Below the pieces are notes generated by a model. That model saw only the letters and a list, made by a program, of their open reading frames with translations, did no database searches and was not told the DNA's origin. The position numbers and the translations under genes were made by a program. Below, in pieces: positions 24,780-36,600 of a DNA stretch of 64,000 bases (its first letter is position 1; each line of letters opens with the position of its first letter). This DNA comes from Trichostrongylus colubriformis (Eukaryota > Nematoda > Chromadorea > Rhabditida > Trichostrongylidae), in the NCBI GenBank assembly GCA_963978905.1, contig OZ022260.1:49063551-49127550 (forward strand). The letters are read 5' to 3'.

Positions 24780-25660
24780 GGCTAGATTATCAAATTCTCA
24801 CTTTTTATGTAAGGCAGGACCCTGACTGAGTAATATTTGGAGTATCCTAGGATAAGGGAATACGGAGGATGAAGCGGAACTTCAAAGCTCAGCCTTTTGT
24901 TCTTTCCCGCCTCATCCTTGCGACATGCTGGTATAGGTGACCATGTTAGAACACAAGTGGACCGCTTTATGGGAAACGGTGAAATCAAGCCTTAGCTGGT
25001 TTCCAGAGGTGTACGGCACAAGCAGTAGTCGTTACAGTTACCGACGTAGAGACGACTTGCCACTTTTCTACCAATGGTGCACCTCCTCACGGTTGACAAG
25101 GAGTACTCAGCTTCCATTTTCAAGTTTAGTGTTTCGTAGGCCTTTGCGATGCTGGCCACTCACAGTGCTGGTGTATCTGACTGACTCACTTGGTGAAGCA
25201 GCCAAAATGCTCACCGCTTCTGGAAGCCATGACATTTTCGAGGGTCTGAAAATTGTCGTATGGGTACAGTTCCTGTTGCCTAACACGTACCTTTCTTCCG
25301 ATTTCAAACTTCCAAAAATATCAATCTCTTCAGTGGACGTTTACTCATGTAGGGGTGGGTGGACAACAAGGTTTGTATCTCTCAATCAAAAATGAATGAA
25401 GCAACGAGCCACTGTATATTTATAGGTTCTCATTGACTGGAGCACAAATAGTAACTCAACTAGAACTCCTGAAAACACGTAATAAATCATGGGTCCACAT
25501 ATGGAGTCTGTGATTGAGCCGATTCTTGCTACAACTGAGCGAAACCACCCTCTGAATACATTATGAGAAAACCGCCGCAGTATTCTCTATATCTCTCAAG
25601 CGATTAATACTTGCTCAATTTCGAAGGCAGCCACAAGTTTCGAAAATGTCGCAGGACTCA
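24780..25660 (+). repeat. diverged tandem duplication, unit A
   Basis: Aligns along its length with 26795-27985: both start GCTAGATTATCA/GCTAGATAATCA, both carry the GAGCCGATTCTTG..ACAA..GCGAAAC segment, and both end GTCGCAGGACT/GTCGCAAGACT. The copies are strongly diverged with many small indels. There is no coding frame conserved between them, so this looks like an old segmental duplication or two copies of one unknown repeat. Confidence 0.65.
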
Positions 25661-26794
25661 TGCACCAACCTAATGTACATATATAATACCCTTTATACGC
25701 TACCTAATCCTCATCTCTCCATTACAGAAGAGCTAATAAGACTTGATCTTCAAAGGCTCTATATTTACAACCTCCTCTTGTGGCGCATTGCTTTAAGACT
25801 AACGAATGGGACATTGCACACGCCCACTACTTGGAACATTAGGACTTTCTAATTGGATCATCTCGCCTACAAAGGGCAACTGCGCGCGGCGTCTTGCTAT
25901 CCTGGTCCAGTATTGACGAGAGCTACAGCGACGTATTTCGATTCAGATACCTGAACTACACGCTTCAGAGAGAAGTGCTAAAATATTTTTGAAGCATGAT
26001 CACTTTCAAACTACGAGGCAGAGATTAGTGCGATTATGTCAATCTACAAAATCTCAGGAGTCTAGCACTGCCGAAGCTTACACACTGACCCGAGACAGGG
26101 TGAGCGCGTGAATGTCAAGGCTTTAGCGGCCTAAGATCGCTGTGCATTGTGAGGCTTCAGTCGGATGAAAAAACAGGAAAACTTGGATGTATCGAACCAC
26201 ACGATTCATCGACAAGTGAATATCAGCATGGTACTACACTCAGCTTTCGCTCATCAGCAAATTGCACAGGTTTGACTGTGTAACATGATGACTCACATGA
26301 AGATGTTGTGTATGATAAATACGAATTTAACTACCACAACACGGGTGCTACCACGCCTTGATGGTGGCATTCCCAGGGTGTAGCTGTACCCGTAAGCCCA
26401 TCTGTAAAACATCTTGATCCATGCGACTTTGGCTCATCTTACTGCTGTGAAGTGTGCGATCGTCAAGAGCACGTCAAAGTATTAATAGTATTAATAGTAA
26501 GCAGAGCAATAGCGTTGCAATACAGTCACCATTTGTGTTGCTTTGCCAGAAAACACCTCCACGACGAGAATTAATGAGAGCGCGGCTCCATTTTTTGTTT
26601 CCACTTATTAGCACCATAAAAAGGACAAACTGGTGTGCCGGATGCCTACTTGGTTGAAGAAAAATAATTTGTATCTTCTCAAAAATTGGTGATTGCATTT
26701 TTCTACTAGGTATTAGGTATTCATTCTGAGAACTTGCCCTCTTCCCAGAAAATCATAAGCTTAAAAAACACGAGAATACACAACTGGAGTGGAG
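25661..26794. other. spacer between duplicated units
   Basis: AT-rich DNA with no recognised gene. It contains a short ATTAATAGT tandem near 26481-26500. Confidence 0.35.
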
Positions 26795-27985
26795 CTAGAT
26801 AATCATACTTCGTACTTTCTATGTAACGCTCAGAGCCCTCAATAACTATCATTTGGAATTTGCTAGATTAAGGAAATGCGCAGGAGATGGCGGATCCTCA
26901 TAGCTCAGCTTTCAGTTATTTTCCTGTCTTACCTTTGCATATGCTGCAACCACGACAACGCTGCGAAACAAACCAGCTAGTTTGTGCATCCGCTCAGCTC
27001 AATTAGCAGTCTTTACAGTGGTCGCGGTGGTGCAGCTCTAACTGTAGCATCCTTGACGAAATCCGAAGCAGTTAACCCCGACCTCAAGTCTTTCTATAGC
27101 CACGCGAGGAACGGTTTCTCCTCAATCTGGCAGTGGTACCACTCATGGTTAGCATAGATTACCCAGCTTTCATCTCCAATCATATTTTCTCGCAGATGTT
27201 TTGTCAATGAAGGACAGTTTAGAGATTGTTAGCCTCTGATCCACTGTCTTGTCTGACTCACTGCGTTGTTAGAGCACCCAACGTGCGTACGATTTCTGGG
27301 AGCCATTACAATTTGGTAGTCAGCCAGTTATCGTATGGGTAGAGTAAGTGTTGCAGTTATATATCGCATGGAGTCCAGGATTCGGATTCTCTTTCAAACC
27401 TTCGATGAATATCACTCTGGTCATTGAGCGTACACCTACCTGTGAATGGGTAGACAACGACGTTTGTATCTTCTGATCCAAAACGAATGGAACAGCGAGA
27501 TACTGTATAGCAATATATGGAATTTGCAGTAGGCGCAGCTTAAAGTTAATTAGCAGCAATAGGCACATTATTAGCTGTTTTTTCAACTACGAATGCTGAA
27601 GGCACTTGTGATATCATATATTATGGGTCCAAGGATTAGTTTCAAATATGAGCCGATTCTTGGTACAATGCAGCGAAACGATCTGAAGTGAATTTTTGAT
27701 TTTTGATAGCTGCTGGTTTTCGCCGAAGCCTGCGATGCGAAAATTACTACAAGAATGCCGAGTTATGGGCAAAAGCTTCGGTGTTGGACGGCACTTCAAA
27801 GCATGAATTGCGGGTTCGAGTCGCGTCCGACACCGGAGCTTTTGCTAATAACTCAACATCCTTGTAGTAACCATCTGAAGTATATTCTGAGAAGACTATC
27901 GAGCTTGCCACAAGTCATCACGATAATTAGTACTTGATAAAGTTCGAGAGCAGTGAAACTACAAAAATTTTGGGAGTGTCGCAAG
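26795..27985 (+). repeat. diverged tandem duplication, unit B
   Basis: Second copy of the 24780-25660 block. It is longer, mainly because a hairpin element has inserted at about 27690-27872 between copies of ATCTGAAGT; the unit A equivalent (CCCTCTGAATACATT) is uninterrupted. Confidence 0.65.
27690..27872. mobile_element. hairpin element with tRNA-like loop
   Basis: A pair of roughly 42-bp arms (starting ACTACAAGAATGCCGAG at 27746 and ending CATCCTTGTAGT at 27868) encloses a loop with GCGGGTTCGAGTCGC, a good pol III B box and T-arm. ATCTGAAGT flanks the whole insertion at 27681 and 27873, and the duplicated unit A lacks it. There is too little sequence for D and anticodon arms, so it is not a functional tRNA. 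Confidence 0.6.
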
Positions 27986-28635
27986 ACTTATGCGCTTATG
28001 CAGTCACGCTAAATTACTGCGACCTCTGTTTCTGATATGTTAAAAAAACTAGTATTGGTAAAAATCAGTTTGGTCCAGTTGTGGTATTTTGCACTCTGTG
28101 GCCGCTTGGGTTCATATGAATGAGAGGCTAATTATCGCCATCTGCCTTCCTTTCATGGCCAACCATGTGCTCGAGCGCTTTCAAGCGCCTAGCTCTCGAA
28201 CTCAGCGCATGTCGGCTCACATGGTGCAGTCGCAACTTCTGAAATCCAGTTCAAATGAAGATACCAATGTGACAATGTAGACGGCTTCACAAAGGCAAAG
28301 CACCCAGTAGAGAAACGGAAGGTCGAATGCCGTTAGGAATTGGTTGTTAAAAGGAATAAGTAAATAAATGTGCACCTTGTACGTGAGCATCTACACTTGG
28401 GGCAATGGTCAACTAGACGGACGCCCTTGTCCTTGGATTCGGCAATTCAGCACGACAATTTCCCCTTCTTTTTATTCGCCTTAAATCTCTGCCCTTGGGC
28501 GAGACTATGAGACGTCGATTTTGGTGTAAGTGCGTCAGCTGCCTGCCAGCAATATGTTATTCCTGAGTGAGTTTTTATTTAACATTTTCGATCGCAATTT
28601 CTTCCTTATTTTCTGCTACAAAGACCACTGTGACA
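27986..28635. other. intergenic or intronic sequence, nothing recognised
   Basis: Between the duplicated block and the fold-back mariner. The frame at 28089-28280 has an ATG and moderate coding look but no splice sites or family match. Confidence 0.35.
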
Positions 28636-28637
28636 TA

Positions 28638-29300
28638 TTAGGTTGTCTAAAAAGTTTTTTCGTATTTTTAAATACCGCTTTTTCCCTCAAAACTGCTTTC
28701 CACAAAATTTCTTTTGTACATGTATATGTAGTACAAGTCCACACGCATCTATAGGTATTATTGTCTTCCATCTCCCGAATAACCCTTTTCGGCAAAATAA
28801 AAATATCAAAAGTCACTTCATTTTCAATTCCAATTTTTTTCTTTGAATGGCGTTGGACAGGGAAGGGAAAAGATGATAATCCGATGGAGCAAGATCAGGG
28901 CTATAAGGCAGCAATTTCTATTCGAGCCCGAGAACTTTTTAAAAGAAAAAATAAAAAAAATTTTTACCACTAGTGAAAAAATGACTCGCCAAAAAATTCT
29001 CGAGGCTGGATAAAAATTGCTGCCCCATCCACCTTATAGCCCTGATCTTGCTCCATCGGATTATCACCTTTCCCCTTACCTGTCTAACGCCATTCAGAGA
29101 AAAAAAATTGGAATTGAAAATGAGGTGATTTGATATTTTTATTTCGCCGAAAAGAGTTATACGGGAGATGGAAGACTATAATACCTATAGATGCGTGTGG
29201 ACTTGTACTACTTGTGTATGTACAGAAGAGATTGCTGGAAAGCAGTTTGGAGGGAAGAAGCGGTATTTGAAAATACGAAAAAACTTTTTAGACTACCCAA
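28638..29300. mobile_element. palindromic fold-back of two mariner 3' ends
   Basis: 663 bp between TA dinucleotides (28636 and 29301). The ends start TTAGGTTGTCTAAAAAG and its complement. The two halves (about 28638-28920 and 29020-29300) are inverted copies of each other. The right arm encodes, on the plus strand, the last catalytic segment of a mariner transposase (HPPYSPDLAPSDYHLF near 29020-29070) and the downstream tail; the left arm encodes the same on the minus strand. No N-terminal half is present, so it cannot make transposase, but it can form a long hairpin. Confidence 0.85.
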
Positions 29301-29304
29301 TATT

Positions 29305-29460
29305 TCTGGCAGTTGGAGTATCCCTAGCTGCCAGTTTTTCTCCGCTCTTTTATTCAAAACCAGAAAGTGCTCCGATGTGAAGTCGAAATTGACATATTTT
29401 GGTTGGCTGGAATAGGCAGCTATTCACTGGAGCCACCGAATTTGTGTTTTCCATTGTCTC
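29305..29460 (-). pseudogene. coding-like relic next to the mariner fold-back
   Basis: On the minus strand a short open segment reads SSQPKYVNFDFTSEHFLV and then LNKRAEKNWQ, ending a few bases from the transposon edge at 29300. An overlapping frame from an ATG near 29461 also stays open. I do not recognise the protein. The position suggests a gene fragment interrupted or truncated by the insertion. Confidence 0.2.
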
Positions 29461-30011
29461 AATGGAGGAAGTGATATGGAAGGCATTGTTGCGGATGTTT
29501 ACTCGAAACGCCCCTGCAACGATCCCACTGCTCAGAAAGGATTAGTAACCACAACCATTTCTGCTGTTGTTTGCTGTAACCCATCCCATTTTTGGAATAC
29601 TTCGCCATCATATCACTATTAAACTTCAGATGAGACTGTTTGAAGCAAATCAATCGATCATTTTTGAGCATATTCAAGCAGATTCAAGCATTGTGTCGAG
29701 GAATTTACCGCTTTGATCCCCTCTCTAGAGTCTCTCGAAAGGTTGTGATACACCCCCATCCCTGAAAAAAGTTCAGAGCTCTGAAGTCCTGTGCTTGCTG
29801 CGTGTAACCATCCCTTTGCTGTTCCTCGACTTAACCTCAATCTCGCCGTTGATTATCGGATCGGTTCATTGGCGCTTGACTTTTGAAAAAAAGTGAAATC
29901 GGCCTATGAAAGAAAAATGAGCTTTCGTAGGATTACGTCTAATTGGAAACTATGTTTTCCAGTCTTCCCATATTTTTTGCGCCCTTATGGTTAGAGAATA
30001 GGTCACTGGGT

Positions 30012-30261
30012 TCACTCACAATTTCTCGCGTGTAGCACGTCTTCTGCGCTCTTCTCAATATTCTTTTTTCTTCTCAACCGCCACTTTCAAGACGCGTGAG
30101 AGAATTTCATCCCTATCATACGTGGTTTGCTTCAAGCAAATGGTGGTTTCCGTAAGTTGATCAGCCATTTTTTTGCACAGCACAGCACTTCCGACAGGTG
30201 TCCTTCCATCTGTGCTTCGAGTAGCATCCCGATTCAAGAAATTCAGTTCCAATAAATCCGC
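30012..30261 (-). pseudogene. frameshifted coding relic
   Basis: Minus-strand exon-like tract beginning after a plausible acceptor (GCGAAAGATTAG|GCGGAT) at 30261. It reads ADLLELNFLNRDATRSTDG, RTPVGSAVLCKKMADQ, TYDRDEILSRVLKVAVEKKK, then hits a stop at 30055. A one-base shift in the A run near 30058-30066 continues as IEKSAEDVLHARNCE to a stop at 30012. The composition is clearly protein-like, and the DGRTPVGSAV stretch weakly recalls an ankyrin repeat. Family not identified. Confidence 0.35.
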
Positions 30262-31511
30262 CTAATCTTTCGCAAAAAATCGTTTCATTTTATTGGAATC
30301 GCGATAAAGTGCAACTTGTCCCTTTTCGTGTGGGAAGGGGGTGGGTGGATTACGTGGATGGCGATATTAATGGGTAACAAAAGCATGAGATTATTGAAAT
30401 ATCGCACGTATTCCTATACTTATGATATTAGGTCGTAGGAGCTTCTTGCGACATTTCATGGGAAATTTCTGAAAGCTTCTAGAGACCTCTGGGGATGGGG
30501 CAGATAAAGATGGCGCCCAATTGTACATACGCGCATTTTGTTTAGAATGGCACTCTAGCGATGAAAATGAAGGGTTTCCATTTCTCTTTTCCATGAGTAG
30601 CGCGTCGGGTGTAACACGAGCGCGAAAGCCGTGCCAGCTAACACACACTGGTTTCGAGTTTATGTTTAACTAATTTCAAGTTTATGTTCAATTTCTCTTG
30701 TCTCTGAAATTTAATTTTCTTTTATTTTTTCATCAAAAATTTCAAAAAAATTTCAAAAATGTCTCAGAAATTTTCCTACAATCTAATACAGTGTACGAGT
30801 GTGCATTTTGAATGGTTCCCAGTTTTCCACAGACTAAATGACTTCCACATGAAGGAATTCGTTTGATTTAATCTCATCAGTATTACTATGACCTACACAT
30901 TTTATTGCCCAGTAAGGCTGTCATAGTATTAAATCGCTCAAAAACTGCTCCCATCTAAAAAAACCCGATAAGCAATTTATGAGTTATTTTTGTTCAACTA
31001 TCTAATCAGTGATGGATCATTAAATCAAAAGACGTGTCATATATCCTTTTACTAGTTAATAGTTCATTGCTTTGGTTCTGCAGCACTTCTCACATTTCTA
31101 GAAGTTACCTTTAGAGTTTATTTTCAGGCATGAGTTGCTCACTTAAATCTTCGTAAGTAGAAGTGACAGATTATTTCCGTTCTTCGGCATTAAATTTCAC
31201 ACTCAATGATTATTGACGTTTCCCATTGTCTCAAAGCAATTTCCTCAATTCTTTTCTTTCCATTGTTTTTCTTCTGCTTTTTTCTGTTTTCTGAAATACA
31301 CTTACTGAGAGAAGATTGCTCTTTCAATTGTTTACCGAACTGTTAAATGAGGGTTATCTGCCTCATCTTGGAGCTTTCGGTGTAGTGGGGCTAGAATGAA
31401 GTTGGATGTGAAGCACTAACATGCACCCACATAACTGACGTGTAGGTAACGACTCGTAGGTAATTTTAAAGGCACCGGAAGGAAGCAATTTCGACCTATG
31501 GTATTCGCTTG
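30262..31511. other. intergenic or intronic sequence, nothing recognised
   Basis: AT-rich, with T-rich tracts. The minus-strand frame at 30391-30648 has no family resemblance or splice support. Confidence 0.35.
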
Positions 31512-31513
31512 TA

Positions 31514-32798
31514 TTAGGTTGTCCGTAATGAGACAGATGTCGTAGTACAGTGACACGTCAGTAAATTTTTTACTAATCAATATCATTCACCATAATATTC
31601 GCCATTGAGTTCCTTCACATACTGCCATCTTTGCGGTACAGATCTGATTCCACTGGCAAAGAACTGCGGAGACTTCGACTTTAAGAAGTTGTTGACAGCT
31701 ATTCGGACGTCCTCCCGATTGGTGATTTTTTTTTCCAGCAAAAGAGGATTGAAGAGAACGAAATATGTGGAAGTCTGTTGGGACGAGATCTGGTGAGTTC
31801 GGTGGATGACGGTGGATGGAGTACAAGTTCGACCTGCAGCTCTTTTAGCTTATTCTGAGTCCTTTTCGACGTGTGTGGCCTGGCGTTATCCATGAGGAGT
31901 GGGATTTTGCCTCTCTCACCACGGCGACTACGCAGAATTTCAACTACTCTTTCCAGCTGAGTACAGAATCTTTCAGAGTCGACCATAGAACCAGTTGGAA
32001 CCAGTTCCCAAAACACCGGGCCGTTAATATACCACCAGAATGAGAGCAACTCCTTCTTGTCATGATCGGGGTGTTTGGGCTGCGGTTTAGGCAGTTCGTC
32101 GAAGCTGACCCAATGTTTTCGGCGCACCTTGTTATCGTAGGCACAATACTTCTCATCCATAGTAACGATGAAGTCGATCCAGGAAAACGTGCGATGACGG
32201 CTGAGCAGAGATACACACTTCAACACGCTTCTTCTTGTCGCGAGAGCTGAGAGCGTGCGGAGGAACTCGAGGCAACTTTGCCACTTTACCTGACGCACGA
32301 AGAATATCGTGTATCGTGGATTTAGGAGCACCCGAGGAGGCCGCAAGCTCGCGCACTGTAATGTCAGGTCCTTCCTTCGCGCCGGTGGACGTGCTGAACG
32401 ACATTAGTCTTTTTTTTCCTCATTTACAGTCTTCAAGACATTCCTCTTCTTCGTCGAACTTGCCGTACCATCTGAAGCACGTCGTTCGAGAAGGTGCTTG
32501 GTCCTTTATTTCTTCCAGAAGAGCCGATGGGCTTCATCCGCGGATTTGCCGGAACGGTACGCGGATTTGCCGGAACGGTAGTGTAGAAGGAGAGCTGCCC
32601 GATATAGCGCTTTTTTCTCACTCATCTCTGACATGTTTGTGAAAAATGAAGACAGTATGGAACATATGCCCATGGTGGCCAATATGTACGGGTCTTGAAA
32701 CACTAAATTCCAGATGTCCTCTCACGACTTTAACGTCTAAAGATACTTACTGTTGATCTCACCACTGCATTTAACTCATTACTTTCCGGACAACCTAA
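31514..32798 (-). mobile_element. mariner-family transposon (bandit-like), full length but decayed
   Basis: Exactly 1,285 bp between TA target duplications (31512-31513 and 32799-32800). The terminal inverted repeats start TTAGGTTGTCCG and run about 30 bp with mismatches. A hookworm mariner of this length with ~32-bp ends (bandit, Ancylostoma caninum) is what I recall from the literature; the match should be tested. It holds one transposase gene on the minus strand, broken by frameshifts. Confidence 0.9.
31587..32625 (-). pseudogene. mariner transposase pseudogene
   Basis: Would cut and paste its own element. Starts MSEKKALYRAALLLHY at 32625 (or three residues earlier at 32634). The paired-type DNA-binding region follows (TVRELAASSGAPKSTIHDIL near 32290-32360), then the catalytic segments VTMDEKYCAYDN, LLMDNARPHTS and SPDLVPTDFH. 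Second and third Asp are 34 residues apart, the mariner DD34D pattern, so all three catalytic residues survive. At least four frame changes are needed (about 32510, 32430, 32210 and 31780). A 21-bp in-frame tandem duplication at 32539-32580 repeats YRSGKSA. The reconstructed size, about 346 residues, is normal for the family. Confidence 0.85.
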
Positions 32799-32859
32799 TA
32801 GTTCGGTAATTGCATACGGGACGCCTCGCCAAGTCATCAAGTGCGAATTCCTTTTGTAT

Positions 32860-33215
32860 TTTCTATCACAAGGGCGTTTTTCGTATTTCTTCGCTCATTC
32901 TCCCTTTAATTTTCCACTTGTTTGTTTCTGTTGGTTGTTTCACTTGTTGAGCATCATGAATGAAATCAACTCCCCCTTCTGTGACCGCCGCCAGCAGGCA
33001 ACTCGGCCACTGAAGAGTGCAGTTCAAGGTAAAGCGCGCTAGGATCGCACTAGCGCTCCAAAGACGGGTTTTTCAATTCAATTGCGAATCGAATTCAAGT
33101 CCAATTTTTCAGTTTCGCTGCACATTGTCTGTTCTGGGCTCAAATTCACAGAGAATAATGTTTCCAAATAAGCTTGCCGTCCCTGCCCTCCTCCCTCCCG
33201 GTGCCTTTGAGGAAC
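32860..33215 (-). repeat. dispersed repeat family R1, copy 2
   Basis: Reverse-strand copy, closest in structure to copy 1 at 12990. It abuts copy 3 in opposite orientation, so 32860-33665 forms a head-to-head pair around a spacer near 33215-33250. Confidence 0.55.
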
Positions 33216-33249
33216 CAGAAGGGGTCCGAAACAAGAGGAAGATACAAAG

Positions 33250-33665
33250 AAATGAGCATTTTGTAACGAACACTCAAGGTCAGAAGCGATAATCGGCGAG
33301 AAAACCCGGATTCAAAGGCGCGACGCCGTGGTGTGTAATCGCATCAACACACTGACTTTCCGAGTTGTCCACTGTAGGAGACGGGCCGCGGGCCAACGTT
33401 CGTTGTAGCACCTGACTTCCAGCGTATTGGAGTGGCCATTCCCAACTACATTAGCATTCATGTAAATACATCCAGAAACAATATAAGAAAGAACAAAGGA
33501 AAAAGTAAAAGGAAAAAACAATCTCACACTAGAAACATTTCTCCTTGGCACCATGCCAAGGCGTCAAATTGGCGAGTTTGTGCAATGGCGGCCTCTTAAA
33601 CTCGTCCGAACTACTTCTGTTCTACCGTAGGCCAAAATTACTCCCTTCCGGTGTCTTAAAGTACA
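33250..33665 (+). repeat. dispersed repeat family R1, copy 3
   Basis: Forward copy. Its second half (CACCATGCCAAGGCGTCAAATTGGCGAG-like box, then CTACCGTAGGCC and CGGTGTCTT) is nearly identical to the reverse complement of 59020-59120, suggesting a recent shared source. Confidence 0.65.
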
Positions 33666-36600
33666 CACGGACTGGGTGCGAGGACTGGGTTTGCCAAAAG
33701 CAAAGTGGAAGGAGGTCGGATGGAGTCATCACTTTTAGCGATTTAGCCAAACCCTTCTTGCACAAGGAATTCCTTTTGAAGTCCCGCTGATTTTTTCAAC
33801 AAAATCCACGTCTTCGTGCCTTACTTTTCAACGTTCAACGATGTCTCCCAGTGGAAGTCTATTGCACCAGGTTTTCTAATTGAAAACCAACTGTTGGTCT
33901 AATTAAATGATAGTGGTAGCGCAGTAACTGAAGGCATGGCTTCGTCAAGGGTGCGGTGAATTAGGTTTTTCATTCTTCTGATGTCGGTCATGCGTTCAAG
34001 GTAGGCTTAACAGGCGAAAAAACAATGCATCCACTTTCACATTAGCTTCCAGCAATTTCCTTTTGCCATGCGGCTGACACTGCTTCCACCGCGCACGTCG
34101 CGACGTCGCGGTGAATGAGTCGTTGTTTCGTCGCGTTTGAGCGGCCCGACACACGTTTAGGCTTTCGGCGAGGATTCCTAGGTGTGTGTCATTACAGCAA
34201 ACATTTTTCGTGGCCGCGTTTGACGCGCCATGCGATGGTGTGAGGTTGAGTAATAGTTGAGTCCTGGGGCGATAGCGCCTAGAATAAGACTTGATTCACT
34301 GTCATCGCTTTGGGTCCCACGCAATCCGGCGGGTATAGCTCCCATCATCGTGTAGCACACCGTACGCTACAACGCGAATTTTCTGTCCTGAGGGCATACA
34401 CTCACGATCCCTCGACGCCGGCTGGTCTATCTCGACAAAAATCGTCATTCGACAGCCAATCATACCTCGTACTAGCTAGCAGTGGTATGATCATCTACTA
34501 ACACCCTTTTGCGGAAATGGGAAGGGCCCAATTTTCTTGTAAATGATTCCTTGCTGTTGCTATTCTTGAAACCATGAATTTTGTCAGGTCTTTTGGGACC
34601 CATTATGTGGTTTTTTTTTTCGAATTAATCTTTTTGAAATGCGGATATCGTTGGTCCGGAAATCGATTATCCGCAATTATGGCAGTGCCAAAGTTTTTAT
34701 GCAATCTCCAAGTGCTGTGTGATTGCGCTCATTTCAGAAATTTTCCTGAGATCAGAAGTAATACCCTTCCAAAAAAAATGTTCCCATAATAAATATAAAA
34801 TTGATTAATGAGCCATTTTTTATACATAAGGGATAACTTCTAATGGTCGCATCGGCAACCAGGATTCATGACCAAGTAGAGCCTGGCGGCCGGGAAAATT
34901 TAATAAAAGTACGATTTTGCTCTCCTCCTGTTCTCTGCGAGCCCACCCCCTCCCCCGCCGTTTATCATACCACTGCTACCAATGTAATACCAAGCATGAT
35001 TATCGATGACGACCTCTTTTTAGAAATTGGTCAACCAATCCAAAATTCCCTCGATGGTCATGGATTCCCCTCAAGGGTGTGTGGGTGGATATAAGCTAAA
35101 CCACGCACTGTGCGCCGGGTTTTTCTTCGGCAACACGCGGGGTCAGACACCAGACAGGTCAGAGTACGCGACGCCAAAGCTCCTTCTCTGAAAAGGCTCA
35201 GGCAAATCCGAGAGACCCAGGCGGCGAAGGACGACATAGACGCAGGGTTACGCAATCACGGCCGGCGAACAGTGCGTGCATCAGCTGCGATCGTGTGGGT
35301 GTCAAGCAGCTGTTGAGGTAAATTTTAAAAAAGATAGCCGCTCCTCCAAACCTAGGTACGACCACCTTCCAACTCAGAATACGCCTCCCCGTCGAGAAGT
35401 ACTGGACGAAGCCCCGAAACTTTTCATGACCACCCTACGGTTCCAAGTTCGACCAAAAACTCGATTGATCTAATGCTCGTTTCCAGGGGTAGTTGGAGCA
35501 CGAATATCGCCTTTGTGCTTAGAAACGCCTAAATCGCTGGTTTTGGGCGCCCACCTACCCAAACAAGAGCAATGATGTTGTTAATACGTATAACGGTTAG
35601 GCCAAAAACGAATTCCACGGTTTCTGTTGGTGTGGATATTTTTGAAGATCTTGCTTTTTGCGTGAAACTTTGTATGCAACCCTAAGTAAGCAAATACAAC
35701 ATAAATATATATGGATAACAAATGAAATAAAATTTCTGGTCGACTCCTTTAAGTTTCTGAGCTATACCATCCCAATTCTAGACAGACACGGCTATAGACC
35801 CACCACCAAACAAGAAAAAGAGGGAAGAAAATGTCTTCATAATTTCGGCGTGCTGATAGCTGTCCATATGGAAAACAATATAAAATATGGCAACTGCATT
35901 TTGCAAAAAAAAATCTAAAAGCGGGAACCCCAGAGCAAACTTCAATTTTTGGTTATGGAATTAGCTGTGCGAAGGCTTGGCGAAATATCGTGCAAAACGG
36001 CACACGTTGCCATTTTTCGTGCACTTGAAACAGGTTTTGTCTCAGGCTATTTTTGACCGTTCCTATCTTCTCCGCACTACCCAGAACGCTTATCTCAAGC
36101 AGACATGGAGGGTTAATTGACCGATGTTTTTGTAGTAGCGCAATGCCTGTATTTCACTGAAAGGAAATCTCCTCACAATCAGTCTAGGACGCCATTATAC
36201 AAGTCAAATTAACTATCGAAATCCAATGGTTTTTTGACGGACATCGAACCAACAAATCGAGTTTGACATTGCCCCTATGATTATGGTCCCTTGGAAATCT
36301 AATTTGGAATGAGCATTGATAGTTTGATGTTTTTCGAAAGTGATGAAAAAGTGCTTCTTGCTAAGCATCATTTCTTTTTGCCATCTAAATCCTATTATTT
36401 GCAAAAGTTGTTCCAGCTTGCTCGAAACTATCATGCGTTAGGTGTTGTAGATGGAGAAAACAGCTTTTTTCAATGATTGCTCGATTTATGTCGTCTGCCT
36501 GAATAGTGAATTTACATGTTTTTAAGTTATACCATTCAATAATATCCGTATCGGACAAAAATTGTTACAGGAAACCATTCATGATGTCAGTAACTGGGCT

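Noticed and set aside
27781..27835. tRNA gene
   Set aside because: B box and T-arm are convincing, but only 19 nt separate acceptor stem and T-arm, leaving no room for D and anticodon arms; the sequence is the loop of a hairpin element.
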